DNA from: Hyphomicrobiales bacterium
Lineage (GTDB): Bacteria; Pseudomonadota; Alphaproteobacteria; Rhizobiales; Beijerinckiaceae
Reading direction: 5' to 3'
Assembly (NCBI GenBank): GCA_016716745.1
Contig: JADJVD010000001.1
Coordinates: forward strand, 496,001-560,000
DNA: 64,000 bases
The translations under genes were made by a program, and so were the position numbers. Below, piece by piece: positions 9,056 to 17,615 of this stretch (positions within the stretch are counted from its first letter, which is position 1; every line of letters begins with the position of its first letter). The notes under the pieces were generated by a model. The model searched no databases, was not told where the DNA came from, and saw only the letters and a program-made list of their open reading frames with translations.

Positions 9056-10528
9056 TTACGACGCCGCGTCGACCGGCGAAACCGGGTCGGCGGGCGCCGC
9101 CTCGTTTTCGTGATCGCCCTCCTCGCCCGCGCGGCGCTTCAGGCGCACGACGGTGACGGTGCAGGGCGCCTCGGCCACGATCTGCGCCGAGACCGAGCCG
9201 AGATAGCGCCGCAGCGCCGAGCTGGCGCGCGCGCCGAGCAGGATCTGGTCGACGTCGTTCGTCCGCGCGAAGCCGATCAGCGCCTGGGCGGGATCGGGCG
9301 CCTCGAGGACGTGGAAGGTCATGCGCGAGGCGGCCAGGCCCAGCGGGCGCGCCCACTCCTTCAGCTCGACGAGACGGGCGACGTGCAGATTGCGGCCGGA
9401 GGCGTCGAGCGAATAGTTGAGCTGGACGCGGTTCTGCTTCAGCACGTTGACGCAGGCCAGCCGCGCCTCCGGGAAGCTGGCGATCTTCTGGCCGACGATG
9501 GCGCGCAGCTCGGCCGCCAGCGCCTCGCCGCCCGGCGTCAGATCGACCGCGGTCATGATGATCGGCGCATGCGGGGCGTGGACGAGCGCCTGCGACTCGA
9601 ACATCGCGCGCTCGTAGCCCGCCGCCTTCATGTAGCGGCGCAGGCGCGTGACGATGCCGTCGCCCTTCGTGCGCCTGGCGCGGGCGGTGAGCTGCACCTG
9701 TTCGGGATGGCGCAGATCGAAGGCGAGCTGCTCGGCGCTCTGGTAGCGGTCGTCCGGCCGCACCTCGAGGCAGCGCAGGATCACCTCCTGCAACCAGGGC
9801 GGAAACTTCGGATCGCTGGCGAGGAGCGGCGTCGGGTCCTTCCACAGCCGCTTGCGCAGGGCGCGGCCGTTGCGCGGAAAGCCGAAGGGGCGCACGCCGG
9901 TCGCCAGATGGTAGAGCAGCACGCCGAGCGCGAAGATGTCGCTGCGCCGGTCGTCGCGGATGCGGAAGAGCTGCTCGGGCGCCATGTAGGGCCCGGTGCC
10001 CATCGGCAGGCGGAACTCCTCGGCCAGAAGATCGGGCAGATGCAGGTGCCGCGACAGGCCGAAATCGACGAAGGCGATCTCGCCCGAGGGCTTCAGCATC
10101 ACGTTCGAGGGCTTGATGTCGAGATGCACGACGTTCTGCTTGTGCAGATCGTTGAGCGCCTGCGCGATGCGGGCGCCGACGTCGGCCACCTCGTCCGCCG
10201 GCAGCGGCGTCTTCTCCAGCCACGGATAGAGCGAGTGGCCGGGAATGCGCTCCATCACGATGTAGGGCTGATCGGCGAAATCGCCCTGCGCGAAGAAGCG
10301 CGGCACATGCGGGCCGGAGAGCATGGGCAGGATCATCTGCTCCATCTCGAAGCCGACGATCGCCTCGGCGTCCTCGCCGTCGAGAATGAGCGGCGCCTTC
10401 ATCAGGATGGGAACGTCGATGTCCGGCCGCGTGACGCTCCACAGCTCGGCCATGCCGCCGATGTGGATCTTCTCGCCGATCAGGAAACCGTCGATCGTCG
10501 CGCCGGTCTCGAGCAGTTCGCGCGCCAT
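9056..10528 (-). CDS. Ser/Thr protein kinase fused to a universal stress protein domain
   Basis: A 490-residue Hanks-type kinase (about residues 12-275) joined to a UspA-like domain (about 315-463). The kinase has a glycine-rich loop (IHIGGMAELW), Lys44 (ILMKAP), the catalytic loop HLDIKPSNV with Asp137, VDFGLS with Asp155, and the activation-segment end GTGPYMAPEQ. There is no transmembrane helix, unlike PknB-type receptors. The Usp nucleotide motif GARASSALRRYLGS lacks the second glycine of the usual G-x2-G-x9-G(S/T) pattern, so ATP binding there is uncertain. ATG at 10528 is 4 bases after the upstream phosphoesterase gene ends, implying tight coupling. The substrate is unknown. Confidence 0.9.
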   Translation of the reverse strand: MARELLETGATIDGFLIGEKIHIGGMAELWSVTRPDIDVPILMKAPLILDGEDAEAIVGFEMEQMILPMLSGPHVPRFFAQGDFADQPYIVMERIPGHSLYPWLEKTPLPADEVADVGARIAQALNDLHKQNVVHLDIKPSNVMLKPSGEIAFVDFGLSRHLHLPDLLAEEFRLPMGTGPYMAPEQLFRIRDDRRSDIFALGVLLYHLATGVRPFGFPRNGRALRKRLWKDPTPLLASDPKFPPWLQEVILRCLEVRPDDRYQSAEQLAFDLRHPEQVQLTARARRTKGDGIVTRLRRYMKAAGYERAMFESQALVHAPHAPIIMTAVDLTPGGEALAAELRAIVGQKIASFPEARLACVNVLKQNRVQLNYSLDASGRNLHVARLVELKEWARPLGLAASRMTFHVLEAPDPAQALIGFARTNDVDQILLGARASSALRRYLGSVSAQIVAEAPCTVTVVRLKRRAGEEGDHENEAAPADPVSPVDAAS

Positions 10529-10532
10529 TCCC

Positions 10533-11276
10533 TCACCGTCCGACGAACAGGCGCGCGGCCAGAATCTGCGGCAGGCCGGCGGCGTGAATCTTCTTGGCCG
10601 CGCTCTCGATATCGTAAGGCGCGCGGCGGTAACAGATGGATTTCGCCGCTGTGTCCAGCACCGCGTAGGCGGCGGACGGATTTTCGTCGCGCGGCTGGCC
10701 GACGGCGCCGAGCACGGCGAGCCAGCGGCGCTGGCTGAGCAGCGGGATCGGCGTGCCCGTGTTCGGCACGAAGGCGATGGCGGCGCGGCCGGGCAGCATG
10801 TTGAACACCTGCGGGCGATGCACATGGCCGCACACGGTGACGCGCTTGTCGGTCGCGTTGAGGCTGCGCTCGGCCTCGCGCGCGTCCGTCACGTAGCGCC
10901 AGTCGCCGGGATTAGTGGCGTCGGCGTGGACGAGCAGGCGGTCGTCCTCCTCATGGGTCAGGGGGAGCCCGGCGAGGAAGGCGCTCTGTGCGGCGTCGAG
11001 CTGGCGGGCGGTCCATTCCAGCGCCGCCTTGGCGTAGTCGTTCATGCCGCCGGTGCGGCCGTCGACGGCGGCCTCGTCGTGATTGCCCTTGAGCGCGATC
11101 GCGCCGTGCGCCACGAGTTCCGCCGCGCGGTCGACGACATAGCCGGGGTCGGCGCCGTAGCCGACGAGATCGCCGAGCAGGGCGATGCGGTCCGCGCCCT
11201 CGCGGCGAATCGCCTCCAGCGCGGCGTCGAACGCCTCCCGATTGCCATGAATGTCGGCCAGCAGCGCTATGCGCAT
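10533..11276 (-). CDS. Metallophosphoesterase, partner of the kinase-USP protein
   Basis: A calcineurin-like phosphoesterase of 247 residues. Metal-ligand motifs are LLADIHGN, LLGDLVGYGADP, KGNHDEAA, VHADATNP and CGHVHRPQVF. It resembles the PrpE/YfcE and protein-phosphatase-like branch rather than LpxH. ATG at 11276 is selected since the first strand of the fold (MRIALLADIHGN) begins there. It directly precedes the kinase-USP gene with a 4-base gap, so the two are almost certainly co-expressed. It may reverse phosphorylation set by the kinase or act on nucleotides; the sequence does not decide. Confidence 0.87.
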   Translation of the reverse strand: MRIALLADIHGNREAFDAALEAIRREGADRIALLGDLVGYGADPGYVVDRAAELVAHGAIALKGNHDEAAVDGRTGGMNDYAKAALEWTARQLDAAQSAFLAGLPLTHEEDDRLLVHADATNPGDWRYVTDAREAERSLNATDKRVTVCGHVHRPQVFNMLPGRAAIAFVPNTGTPIPLLSQRRWLAVLGAVGQPRDENPSAAYAVLDTAAKSICYRRAPYDIESAAKKIHAAGLPQILAARLFVGR

Positions 11277-11370
11277 CGTGTTCCTCCCGGTGCGCGACGT
11301 TAGCGCCCCCGCGCGCCGGCGCAAACGGAGGGCGCGCCCATCTTTGGGGGAAGACGCATCGTCGCAGGGC

Positions 11371-12987
11371 TCAGAACAGATCGCCCTGCCCGGCGGGGCC
11401 GGGCTCCGGCTTGCGCGGCCGGCGCGGGGACGCGGCGCGCGGGGGCGGCCCGGCGAGCGGCCGCGACGCTTCCTCGCCCGCCCCGCCCTGACGGTCGCCC
11501 GCCGTCGCGGCGACGCGCCCGTCGGCGAATTGCAGCGTCACCGCGGCGCCGGGCCGCACGTCGCCGGCGCGGCGCAGCGGCCGTCGACCTTCCCAGACGA
11601 CCGCATAGCCGCGCGCCAGAACGCGCTCGTAGCTCAGCGAATCGAGCATCTGGCCGGCCGCCGCGAGACGCGCGCGCCGCGTCTCGCCGAGGCCGCGCAA
11701 GGCGGCGGCGAGGCGCTCGCCGGCGCGCGCCAGATCCTGCGCGCGGCGCTGGCGGGACAGGCGCGTCGCCGAGACGAAGCCGGCGCGCAGGCGCTCGCCG
11801 TAGCCGGCCAGCCGCTCGCGCAGGCGCGCGGCTTCGGGCGCGCGCGCCTCGAGGCGGCGGCCGAGGGACGCCAGCGCCTCGCGGCGGCGGCGCAGCTCCT
11901 CGACCGGCCGATGCGTCTCCAGCAGCGCGACGGCTGTGCCGAGCCGGTCGCGCCGGCGCATCCCGTCGCGCGAGGCGGCGAGCTCCCACCGGTCGAGCGC
12001 GCCGTCGAGCGCCTGCCGGCGCGGGGCGAGAATGTCGGCCCGACTGTCGAACAGGCGCGCCGCCGCGTCGCGCTCGCGCCGGCGCTGGGCGGCGAGGCGG
12101 ATCAGCGCGCCGACGCCGCGCGCGCCGAGTTCGCCGATCTGGCGCAACAGATCGAGCCGCACCGGCACGGCGAGTTCGGCCGCCGCGGTCGGCGTCGGGG
12201 CGCGGATGTCGGCCGCGAGGTCGATCAGCGTCGTGTCGGTCTCGTGGCCGACGGCGGAGATCAGCGGGATCGCGCTCTCGGCCGCGGCGCGCACCACGAT
12301 CTCCTCGTTGAAGCCCCAGAGATCCTCGAGCGAGCCGCCGCCGCGCGCGACGATCAGCACGTCCGGCCGGGGCGGGCCGCCGGCCGCGCCGAGCGCGTTG
12401 AAGCCGGCGATGGCGGCCGCCACCTCCTGCGCCGAGCCCTCGCCCTGCACCCGCACCGGCCAGACGAGGACGCGGCGCGGGAAGCGGTCGGCGAGGCGAT
12501 GCAGGATGTCGCGAATCACCGCGCCTGTCGGCGAGGTGACGACGCCGACGACCGCCGGCAGGAAGGGAAGCGGGCGCTTGCGCGCGGCGTCGAACAGGCC
12601 TTCGGCGGCGAGCGCCTGACGGCGCTTCTCGAGCAGCGCCATCAGCGCGCCGAGGCCGGCGAGCTCGATCTGGTCGATGATGATCTGGTAGGCCGACTTG
12701 CCGGGGAAGGTGGTGATCCGCCGCGTGGCGATCACCTCGACGCCCTCCTCCGGCCGGACCTTCATGCGGGCGTAGACCGGCTTCCAGATCACCGCGTCGA
12801 TGCGGGCGTTCTGGTCCTTCAGGCTGAAATAGCAGTGGCCGGAGGAATGCGGTCCGCGAAAGCCGGAGATTTCGCCGCGCACGCGCACATAGCCGAAGCG
12901 ATCCTCGATGGTGCGCTTCAGCGCGCCGGCGAGATCGCTGACGGAGAGGGGGGCGAGATTGGTCGCCCCGTCGCTGGCGTCGGTCAT
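11371..12987 (-). CDS. xseA: Exodeoxyribonuclease VII large subunit
   Basis: The 538-residue catalytic subunit that degrades single-stranded DNA in both directions with XseB. It begins with the OB-fold domain (VSDLAGALKRTIEDRFGYV; GHCYFSLKDQNARIDAVIWK). The catalytic region holds VVTSPTGAVIRDILHRL, ARGGGSLEDLWGFNEE and SAVGHETDTTLIDLAADIRA. A long arginine-rich coiled-coil segment follows and the tail is low complexity. The protein is longer than E. coli XseA because of that tail. xseB is not in the window. Confidence 0.96.
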   Translation of the reverse strand: MTDASDGATNLAPLSVSDLAGALKRTIEDRFGYVRVRGEISGFRGPHSSGHCYFSLKDQNARIDAVIWKPVYARMKVRPEEGVEVIATRRITTFPGKSAYQIIIDQIELAGLGALMALLEKRRQALAAEGLFDAARKRPLPFLPAVVGVVTSPTGAVIRDILHRLADRFPRRVLVWPVRVQGEGSAQEVAAAIAGFNALGAAGGPPRPDVLIVARGGGSLEDLWGFNEEIVVRAAAESAIPLISAVGHETDTTLIDLAADIRAPTPTAAAELAVPVRLDLLRQIGELGARGVGALIRLAAQRRRERDAAARLFDSRADILAPRRQALDGALDRWELAASRDGMRRRDRLGTAVALLETHRPVEELRRRREALASLGRRLEARAPEAARLRERLAGYGERLRAGFVSATRLSRQRRAQDLARAGERLAAALRGLGETRRARLAAAGQMLDSLSYERVLARGYAVVWEGRRPLRRAGDVRPGAAVTLQFADGRVAATAGDRQGGAGEEASRPLAGPPPRAASPRRPRKPEPGPAGQGDLF

Positions 12988-13047
12988 GCCGACAGGTCTA
13001 GAGCATCGGGGGAGGCGGCGCCAACGCCGGCGCCGCCCCGCCCCGCC

Positions 13048-13656
13048 TTACTTCATCAGCCCTTCGGCCTTCAGCGCCTCCTGCACCTTCGGCCGCGCGC
13101 CGACGCGGCCGGAGTAGGCGACCAGATTCGGCCAGCGGGCGAGATCCATGCCGACGAATTTCGTCCAGTTCAGCACCGTGAACAGATAGGCGTCCGCCGC
13201 CGTGAACGTATCGCCCATCAGGTAGGACTTGCCGGCGAGCTGGCCGTCGAGCCAGCCGAGGCGACGCTCTGCGAGCGCCACCATCGCGGCCTTCCATTCC
13301 GGCGTCTGCGCCGGGTTGAACATCGAGCCGATGGTCTTGTGCAGCTCGGTGGAGATGAAGTTGAGCCATTCCTGCAGGCGCGCGCGCTCGAGCGTGCCGG
13401 CCTTCGGCGCGAGGCCCGATGCGGGATTCATGTCGGCCACGTACTGGACGATGGCCGGGCCCTCGGTGAGGACGACGCCGGGCTCGATCTCGAGCGCGGG
13501 CACATAGCCCTTCGGGTTGACGGCGAGGTAATCGCCGCCGCCCTCGATCTGCTTCGCCTTGAGATCGACTTTCGCCAGAGCGAGCGGAACGCCGGCCTCC
13601 ATCGCCACGATGTGCGGGGAGAGCGAGCAGGCGCCGGGCGAGTAATAGAGCTTCAT
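13048..13656 (-). CDS. gst: Beta-class glutathione S-transferase
   Basis: A 202-residue cytosolic glutathione transferase. The N-terminal thioredoxin-like domain carries the bacterial beta-class cysteine (YSPGACSLSPH, Cys10) and the glutathione-binding segment TEGPAIVQYVAD. The C-terminal helical domain ends with DTFTAADAYLFTVLNW, which includes the N-capping box typical of GSTs. It is divergent from glpR across 158 bases. Role is probably detoxification or stress; the substrate cannot be named. Confidence 0.93.
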   Translation of the reverse strand: MKLYYSPGACSLSPHIVAMEAGVPLALAKVDLKAKQIEGGGDYLAVNPKGYVPALEIEPGVVLTEGPAIVQYVADMNPASGLAPKAGTLERARLQEWLNFISTELHKTIGSMFNPAQTPEWKAAMVALAERRLGWLDGQLAGKSYLMGDTFTAADAYLFTVLNWTKFVGMDLARWPNLVAYSGRVGARPKVQEALKAEGLMK

Positions 13657-13814
13657 GACAGTCCTTCCGGATCAAGGGAGAATGATCCGCAGGATGGCGC
13701 GGCCGGCCGCGAAGGCAAGCGCAGAGGCGCAAGGCCGGCTCGGCCCGCGCGCAAATGATCGCGAACCCTCGCCGGCGGCGCGAAGCCGGCTATACTGCGG
13801 CCGGAGGATGCGGA

Positions 13815-14609
13815 ATGGGCGAATTGTCGGTTCGACAAGCCGAAATCGTGGCGCTGGCGCGCAGCGCCGGCAAGGTCGTCGTCGACGATCTGGCCCGACG
13901 CTTCGACGTGACGCCGCAGACCGTGCGCAAGGATCTCAACGATCTGTGCGACCGGCGAGTGCTGCAACGGGTGCATGGCGGCGCCGTCGTCGCATCCAGC
14001 GTCGCCAACCTGTCCTACGAGGCGCGGCGGTTCGTGGCGGCGCAGGCCAAGCGCGCCATCGGGCAGGCGGCGGCCGAGCAGATCCCCAGCGGCTCCTCGC
14101 TGTTCATCAACATCGGCACGACGACGGAGGAGGTGGCGCGGGCGCTGGCGCGGCGCGGCGACTATCTCGTCATCACCAACAATCTGAACGTCGCGATGGA
14201 GCTTTACCCGCATCCGCGCATCGAGGTCGTGGTCGCCGGCGGCGCCGTGCGCTCGACCGACGGGGCGGTCGTCGGCTCGGCGGCGATCGACCTCATCCGC
14301 CAGTTCAAGGTCGATTACGCCGTCATGGGCGTCTCGGCGATCGACCCGGACGGCGCGCTGCTCGATTTCGACTACCGCGAGGTGCTGGTGGCGCAGGCCA
14401 TCCTCGACAACGCCCGCGAGGCGATCCTCGTGTGCGACCACACCAAGTTCTCGCGCAACGCGGCGGTGCGGATCGGCGCGCTCGAGCAGATCGACACGCT
14501 CGTCACCGATGCGCTGCCGAACGAGGAGGCGCGCCAGCTCTGCCGCGAGGCGCGGGTGCGGGTGGTCGAGGCGGGCGCGCCGGAGGGCGACGTGGAAAGT
14601 TCGGATTGA
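13815..14609 (+). CDS. glpR: DeoR-family repressor of glycerol metabolism
   Basis: A 264-residue DeoR-type repressor. The N-terminal winged helix is residues 4-57 (VDDLARRFDVTPQTVRKDLN, then RVHGGAV). The sugar-phosphate sensing domain shows NIGTTTEEVARAL, GGAVRSTDGAVVG and CDHTKFSR. ATG at 13815 is preferred; GGAGGA lies 7 bases upstream. Position 78 bases before glpD and family membership indicate GlpR, which represses glp genes until glycerol-3-phosphate binds. An inverted repeat overlapping its 3' end is a candidate operator. Confidence 0.92.
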   Translation: MGELSVRQAEIVALARSAGKVVVDDLARRFDVTPQTVRKDLNDLCDRRVLQRVHGGAVVASSVANLSYEARRFVAAQAKRAIGQAAAEQIPSGSSLFINIGTTTEEVARALARRGDYLVITNNLNVAMELYPHPRIEVVVAGGAVRSTDGAVVGSAAIDLIRQFKVDYAVMGVSAIDPDGALLDFDYREVLVAQAILDNAREAILVCDHTKFSRNAAVRIGALEQIDTLVTDALPNEEARQLCREARVRVVEAGAPEGDVESSD

Positions 14610-14636
14610 TTTTCACTTGAGGAAAAACGAACTTTC
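14595..14636. promoter_or_regulatory. Candidate GlpR operator before glpD
   Basis: GAAAGTTCG (14595-14603) and CGAACTTTC (14628-14636) are perfect 9-base inverted repeats 24 bases apart. Each carries the TTCG/CGAA core found in known GlpR operators. The left arm overlaps the final codons of glpR; the right arm lies 51 bases before the glpD start. A weak promoter (TTGAGG at 14617, 17-base spacer, TTAGGC) would have its -10/-35 region covered by the right arm. Confidence 0.55.
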
Positions 14637-14687
14637 GGATTAGGCTGCAAAGACATCGGGCGTCGATCCGCCCGCGGAGTTCTCCTC

Positions 14688-16244
14688 GTGTCGGCCGACG
14701 CTCCTTCGGATTTCGACCTCCTCATCATCGGCGGCGGCGTCAACGGCTGCGGCATCGCGCGCGACGCGGCGGGACGGGGCCTCAAGGTCGGCCTCGTCGA
14801 GATGAACGATCTGGCGAGCGGCACGTCCTCCTGGTCGACCAAGCTGATCCATGGCGGGCTGCGCTATCTCGAGTTCTACGAGTTCAAACTCGTCCACGAG
14901 GCGCTGGCCGAGCGCGAGACGCTGTGGGCGATCGCCCCGCACATCATCCACCCGCTGCGGTTCGTGCTGCCGCACCACAAGGGGCTGAGGCCGGCCTGGT
15001 TCCTGCGGCTCGGCCTGTTCCTCTACGACCATCTCGGCGGCCGGAAGATCCTGCCCGGCACCAAGACGCTCGACCTGACGCGCGAGGCCGCCGGCGGGCC
15101 GCTGAAGGCGGGGATGTTCGCCAAGGGCTTCGAATATTCCGACTGCGCGGTGGACGATGCGCGCCTCGTCGTCCTCAACGCGCGCGACGCGGCCGACCGC
15201 GGCGCGACGATCCGCACCCGCACGAAGATGGTCGGCGCCCGCCGCGAGGGCGCGCTGTGGCGCGTCGATGTCGAGGACGTCATGACGGGCGCGCGCGAGA
15301 CGCTGTCGGCGCGGATGCTCGTCAACGCCGCCGGGCCTTGGGTGGCCGAGGTGCTGGGCCAGCGCGTCGGCGCCGACGCGAAGGCCAGGGTGCGCCTCGT
15401 GCAGGGCTCGCACATCGTCGTGCGCCGGCTCTACGAGCACGACCGCTGCTACATCTTCCAGACCGGCGACGGGCGCATCGTCTTCTCGATCCCCTATCTC
15501 GACGCCTACACGCTGATCGGCACCACCGACCGCGATTATCCGGGCGACCCGGCGAAGGTCGCCTGCACGGATGAAGAGATCGATTATCTCTGCGCGGCGG
15601 CGAGCGAATATTTCACCAAGCCGGTGCGGCGCGAGGACATCGTCTGGACCTATTCGGGCGTGCGCCCGCTCTACGACGACGGGGCGAGCGAGGCGCGGGC
15701 GGCGACGCGCGACTATGTGTTCGAACTCGACGACGGCGCGGGCAAGGCGCCGGTCCTGTCGATCTTCGGCGGCAAGATCACCACCTATCGGCGCCTCGCC
15801 ATGAGCGCGCTCGCCAAACTCGGCCTCGGCGCCGGCGACAAGCCGAAGGACTGGACGGCGCACGACCCGCTGCCGGGCGGCGGCTTCCCGATCGACGGCG
15901 TGGAGCGGCTGACGCAGCGGCTCGGCGCGGCGTTCCCCTTCGTCGCGCCCGCGCATATGGCGCGGCTCGTGCGCGCCTACGGCGTCAATGCGGCGGCGAT
16001 CGTCGCCGGCGCGAAGAGCGCCGACGATCTCGGCGAGCATTTCGGCGCGACATTGACGGCGGCCGAAGTGAACTACCTCATCGAACGGGAATGGGCGCGC
16101 TCGGCCGAGGACGTGCTGTGGCGGCGCTCCAAGCTCGGCCTGTCCATCGGCGCCGAGGGCCGGGCGCGCCTCGCCGCCTTCATGGCGGCGCGCTGCGGCC
16201 CGCCGCCGCCCGACACGATTCCCGATCAGGGCCGCGCCGCCTGA
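14688..16244 (+). CDS. glpD: Aerobic glycerol-3-phosphate dehydrogenase
   Basis: Membrane-associated FAD enzyme of 518 residues that oxidises glycerol-3-phosphate to dihydroxyacetone phosphate and feeds electrons to quinone. The FAD-binding motif DLLIIGGGVNGCGIARDAAG is at residues 8-27. The substrate and FAD regions SSWSTKLIHGGLRYLE and VNAAGPWVAEVL are present, and the C-terminal DAO domain ends normally. The start is GTG at 14688. It follows glpR, which presumably represses it. Confidence 0.97.
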   Translation: MSADAPSDFDLLIIGGGVNGCGIARDAAGRGLKVGLVEMNDLASGTSSWSTKLIHGGLRYLEFYEFKLVHEALAERETLWAIAPHIIHPLRFVLPHHKGLRPAWFLRLGLFLYDHLGGRKILPGTKTLDLTREAAGGPLKAGMFAKGFEYSDCAVDDARLVVLNARDAADRGATIRTRTKMVGARREGALWRVDVEDVMTGARETLSARMLVNAAGPWVAEVLGQRVGADAKARVRLVQGSHIVVRRLYEHDRCYIFQTGDGRIVFSIPYLDAYTLIGTTDRDYPGDPAKVACTDEEIDYLCAAASEYFTKPVRREDIVWTYSGVRPLYDDGASEARAATRDYVFELDDGAGKAPVLSIFGGKITTYRRLAMSALAKLGLGAGDKPKDWTAHDPLPGGGFPIDGVERLTQRLGAAFPFVAPAHMARLVRAYGVNAAAIVAGAKSADDLGEHFGATLTAAEVNYLIEREWARSAEDVLWRRSKLGLSIGAEGRARLAAFMAARCGPPPPDTIPDQGRAA

Positions 16245-16324
16245 GACGCGCGGGCGCGGCCGCGAGGCCACTGCCCCTTTTTGCCCGGATGCTCTAGAAC
16301 CTGCGGCGACGACGGGGGTTCGGC

Positions 16325-17596
16325 ATGAAGGTTCTCATTCTCGGCTCGGGCGGACGCGAGCACGCGCTGGCGCTCGCAGTGAAGCGCAACCCCGAGGTCG
16401 AGACGCTGTATGTCGCGCCGGGCAATCCCGGCATCGGCGAGATCGCGACCCTCGCCCCGCTCGACATCGCCGATCACGCCGCCGTCGCCGCCTTCGCGCG
16501 CACGCAGGGAATCGACTTCGTCATCGTCGGCCCCGAGGCGCCGCTGGTGGCCGGAATCGTCGACGACCTCGCCCGCGTCGGCGTGAAGGCGTTCGGCCCC
16601 TCGCGCGCGGCGGCGCAGCTCGAAGGCTCGAAGGGCTACACCAAGCAGCTTTGCGCCGAGGCGAACATTCCGACCGCCCGCTGGGGGCGGTTCCGCATGT
16701 ACGAGGCCGCGCTCGCCTATGTGCGCGCCAACGGCGCGCCGATCGTGGTGAAGGCCGACGGCCTGGCCGCCGGCAAGGGCGTCATCGTCGCCGAGACGCT
16801 GGCGGAGGCGGAGGCGGCGCTGAAGCGCGTCTTCGACGGGGAATTCGGCGCCGCCGGCTCGAGCGTCGTGATCGAGGAGAAGCTCGTCGGCGAAGAGGCC
16901 TCCTTCTTTGCACTTTGCGACGGGGAGCGCGCGGTCGCGCTCGGCTCGGCGCAGGACCACAAGCGCGCCTATGACGGCGACCAGGGACCCAACACCGGCG
17001 GCATGGGCGCCTATTCGCCGGCGCCCGTGATGACGCCCGAGATGGAGGCGCGCGTGATGGACGAGATCGTCCGGCCCGCGCTCGTCGGCATGGCGGCGCG
17101 CGGGGCGCCCTTCGTTGGCGTGCTGTTCGCCGGGCTGATGATCGGGCCGGAGGGGCCGAAGCTGATCGAATTCAACACCCGATTCGGCGACCCCGAGACG
17201 CAGGTGCTGCTGCCGCGCATCGAGGACGACCTGCTCGAACTCCTGATCGCCGCCGCCGAAGGGCGCCTCTCCGAAGAGCCGGTGAAGCTCTCGCCCGAAA
17301 CGGCGCTCACCGTCGTGATGGCGGCCAAGGGCTATCCCGAAGCGCCGGAGAAGGGCTCCGGCATCCACGGGCTCGACAAGGCGGGCGCGCTTGCGGGCGT
17401 CGTCGTCACCCACGCCGGCACGGCGAAGAAGGGCGGCAGGCTCGTCGCCTCGGGCGGGCGCGTGCTCAACGTCACCGCCGTCGGCACCTCCGCCGCCGAG
17501 GCGCAGAAGCGCGCCTACGAGGCGGTGAAGCAGATCGAGGCGCCGGGCCTGTTCTACCGGCGCGACATCGGCTGGCGCGCCATCGCGCGGGGCTGA
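16325..17596 (+). CDS. purD: Phosphoribosylamine-glycine ligase
   Basis: Second step of purine synthesis: joins phosphoribosylamine and glycine with ATP. The 423-residue protein has the N-terminal LILGSGGREHALAL, the ATP-grasp region VKADGLAAGKGVIVAETL and GPNTGGMGAYSPAP, and the metal-binding NTRFGDPETQVLLPR. Length and motifs are standard. A 19-base gap leads to the dehalogenase gene, so that gene may be transcribed with purD although the functions are unrelated. Confidence 0.98.
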   Translation: MKVLILGSGGREHALALAVKRNPEVETLYVAPGNPGIGEIATLAPLDIADHAAVAAFARTQGIDFVIVGPEAPLVAGIVDDLARVGVKAFGPSRAAAQLEGSKGYTKQLCAEANIPTARWGRFRMYEAALAYVRANGAPIVVKADGLAAGKGVIVAETLAEAEAALKRVFDGEFGAAGSSVVIEEKLVGEEASFFALCDGERAVALGSAQDHKRAYDGDQGPNTGGMGAYSPAPVMTPEMEARVMDEIVRPALVGMAARGAPFVGVLFAGLMIGPEGPKLIEFNTRFGDPETQVLLPRIEDDLLELLIAAAEGRLSEEPVKLSPETALTVVMAAKGYPEAPEKGSGIHGLDKAGALAGVVVTHAGTAKKGGRLVASGGRVLNVTAVGTSAAEAQKRAYEAVKQIEAPGLFYRRDIGWRAIARG

Positions 17597-17615
17597 CCGA
17601 CAGAGGAGGCGACGC

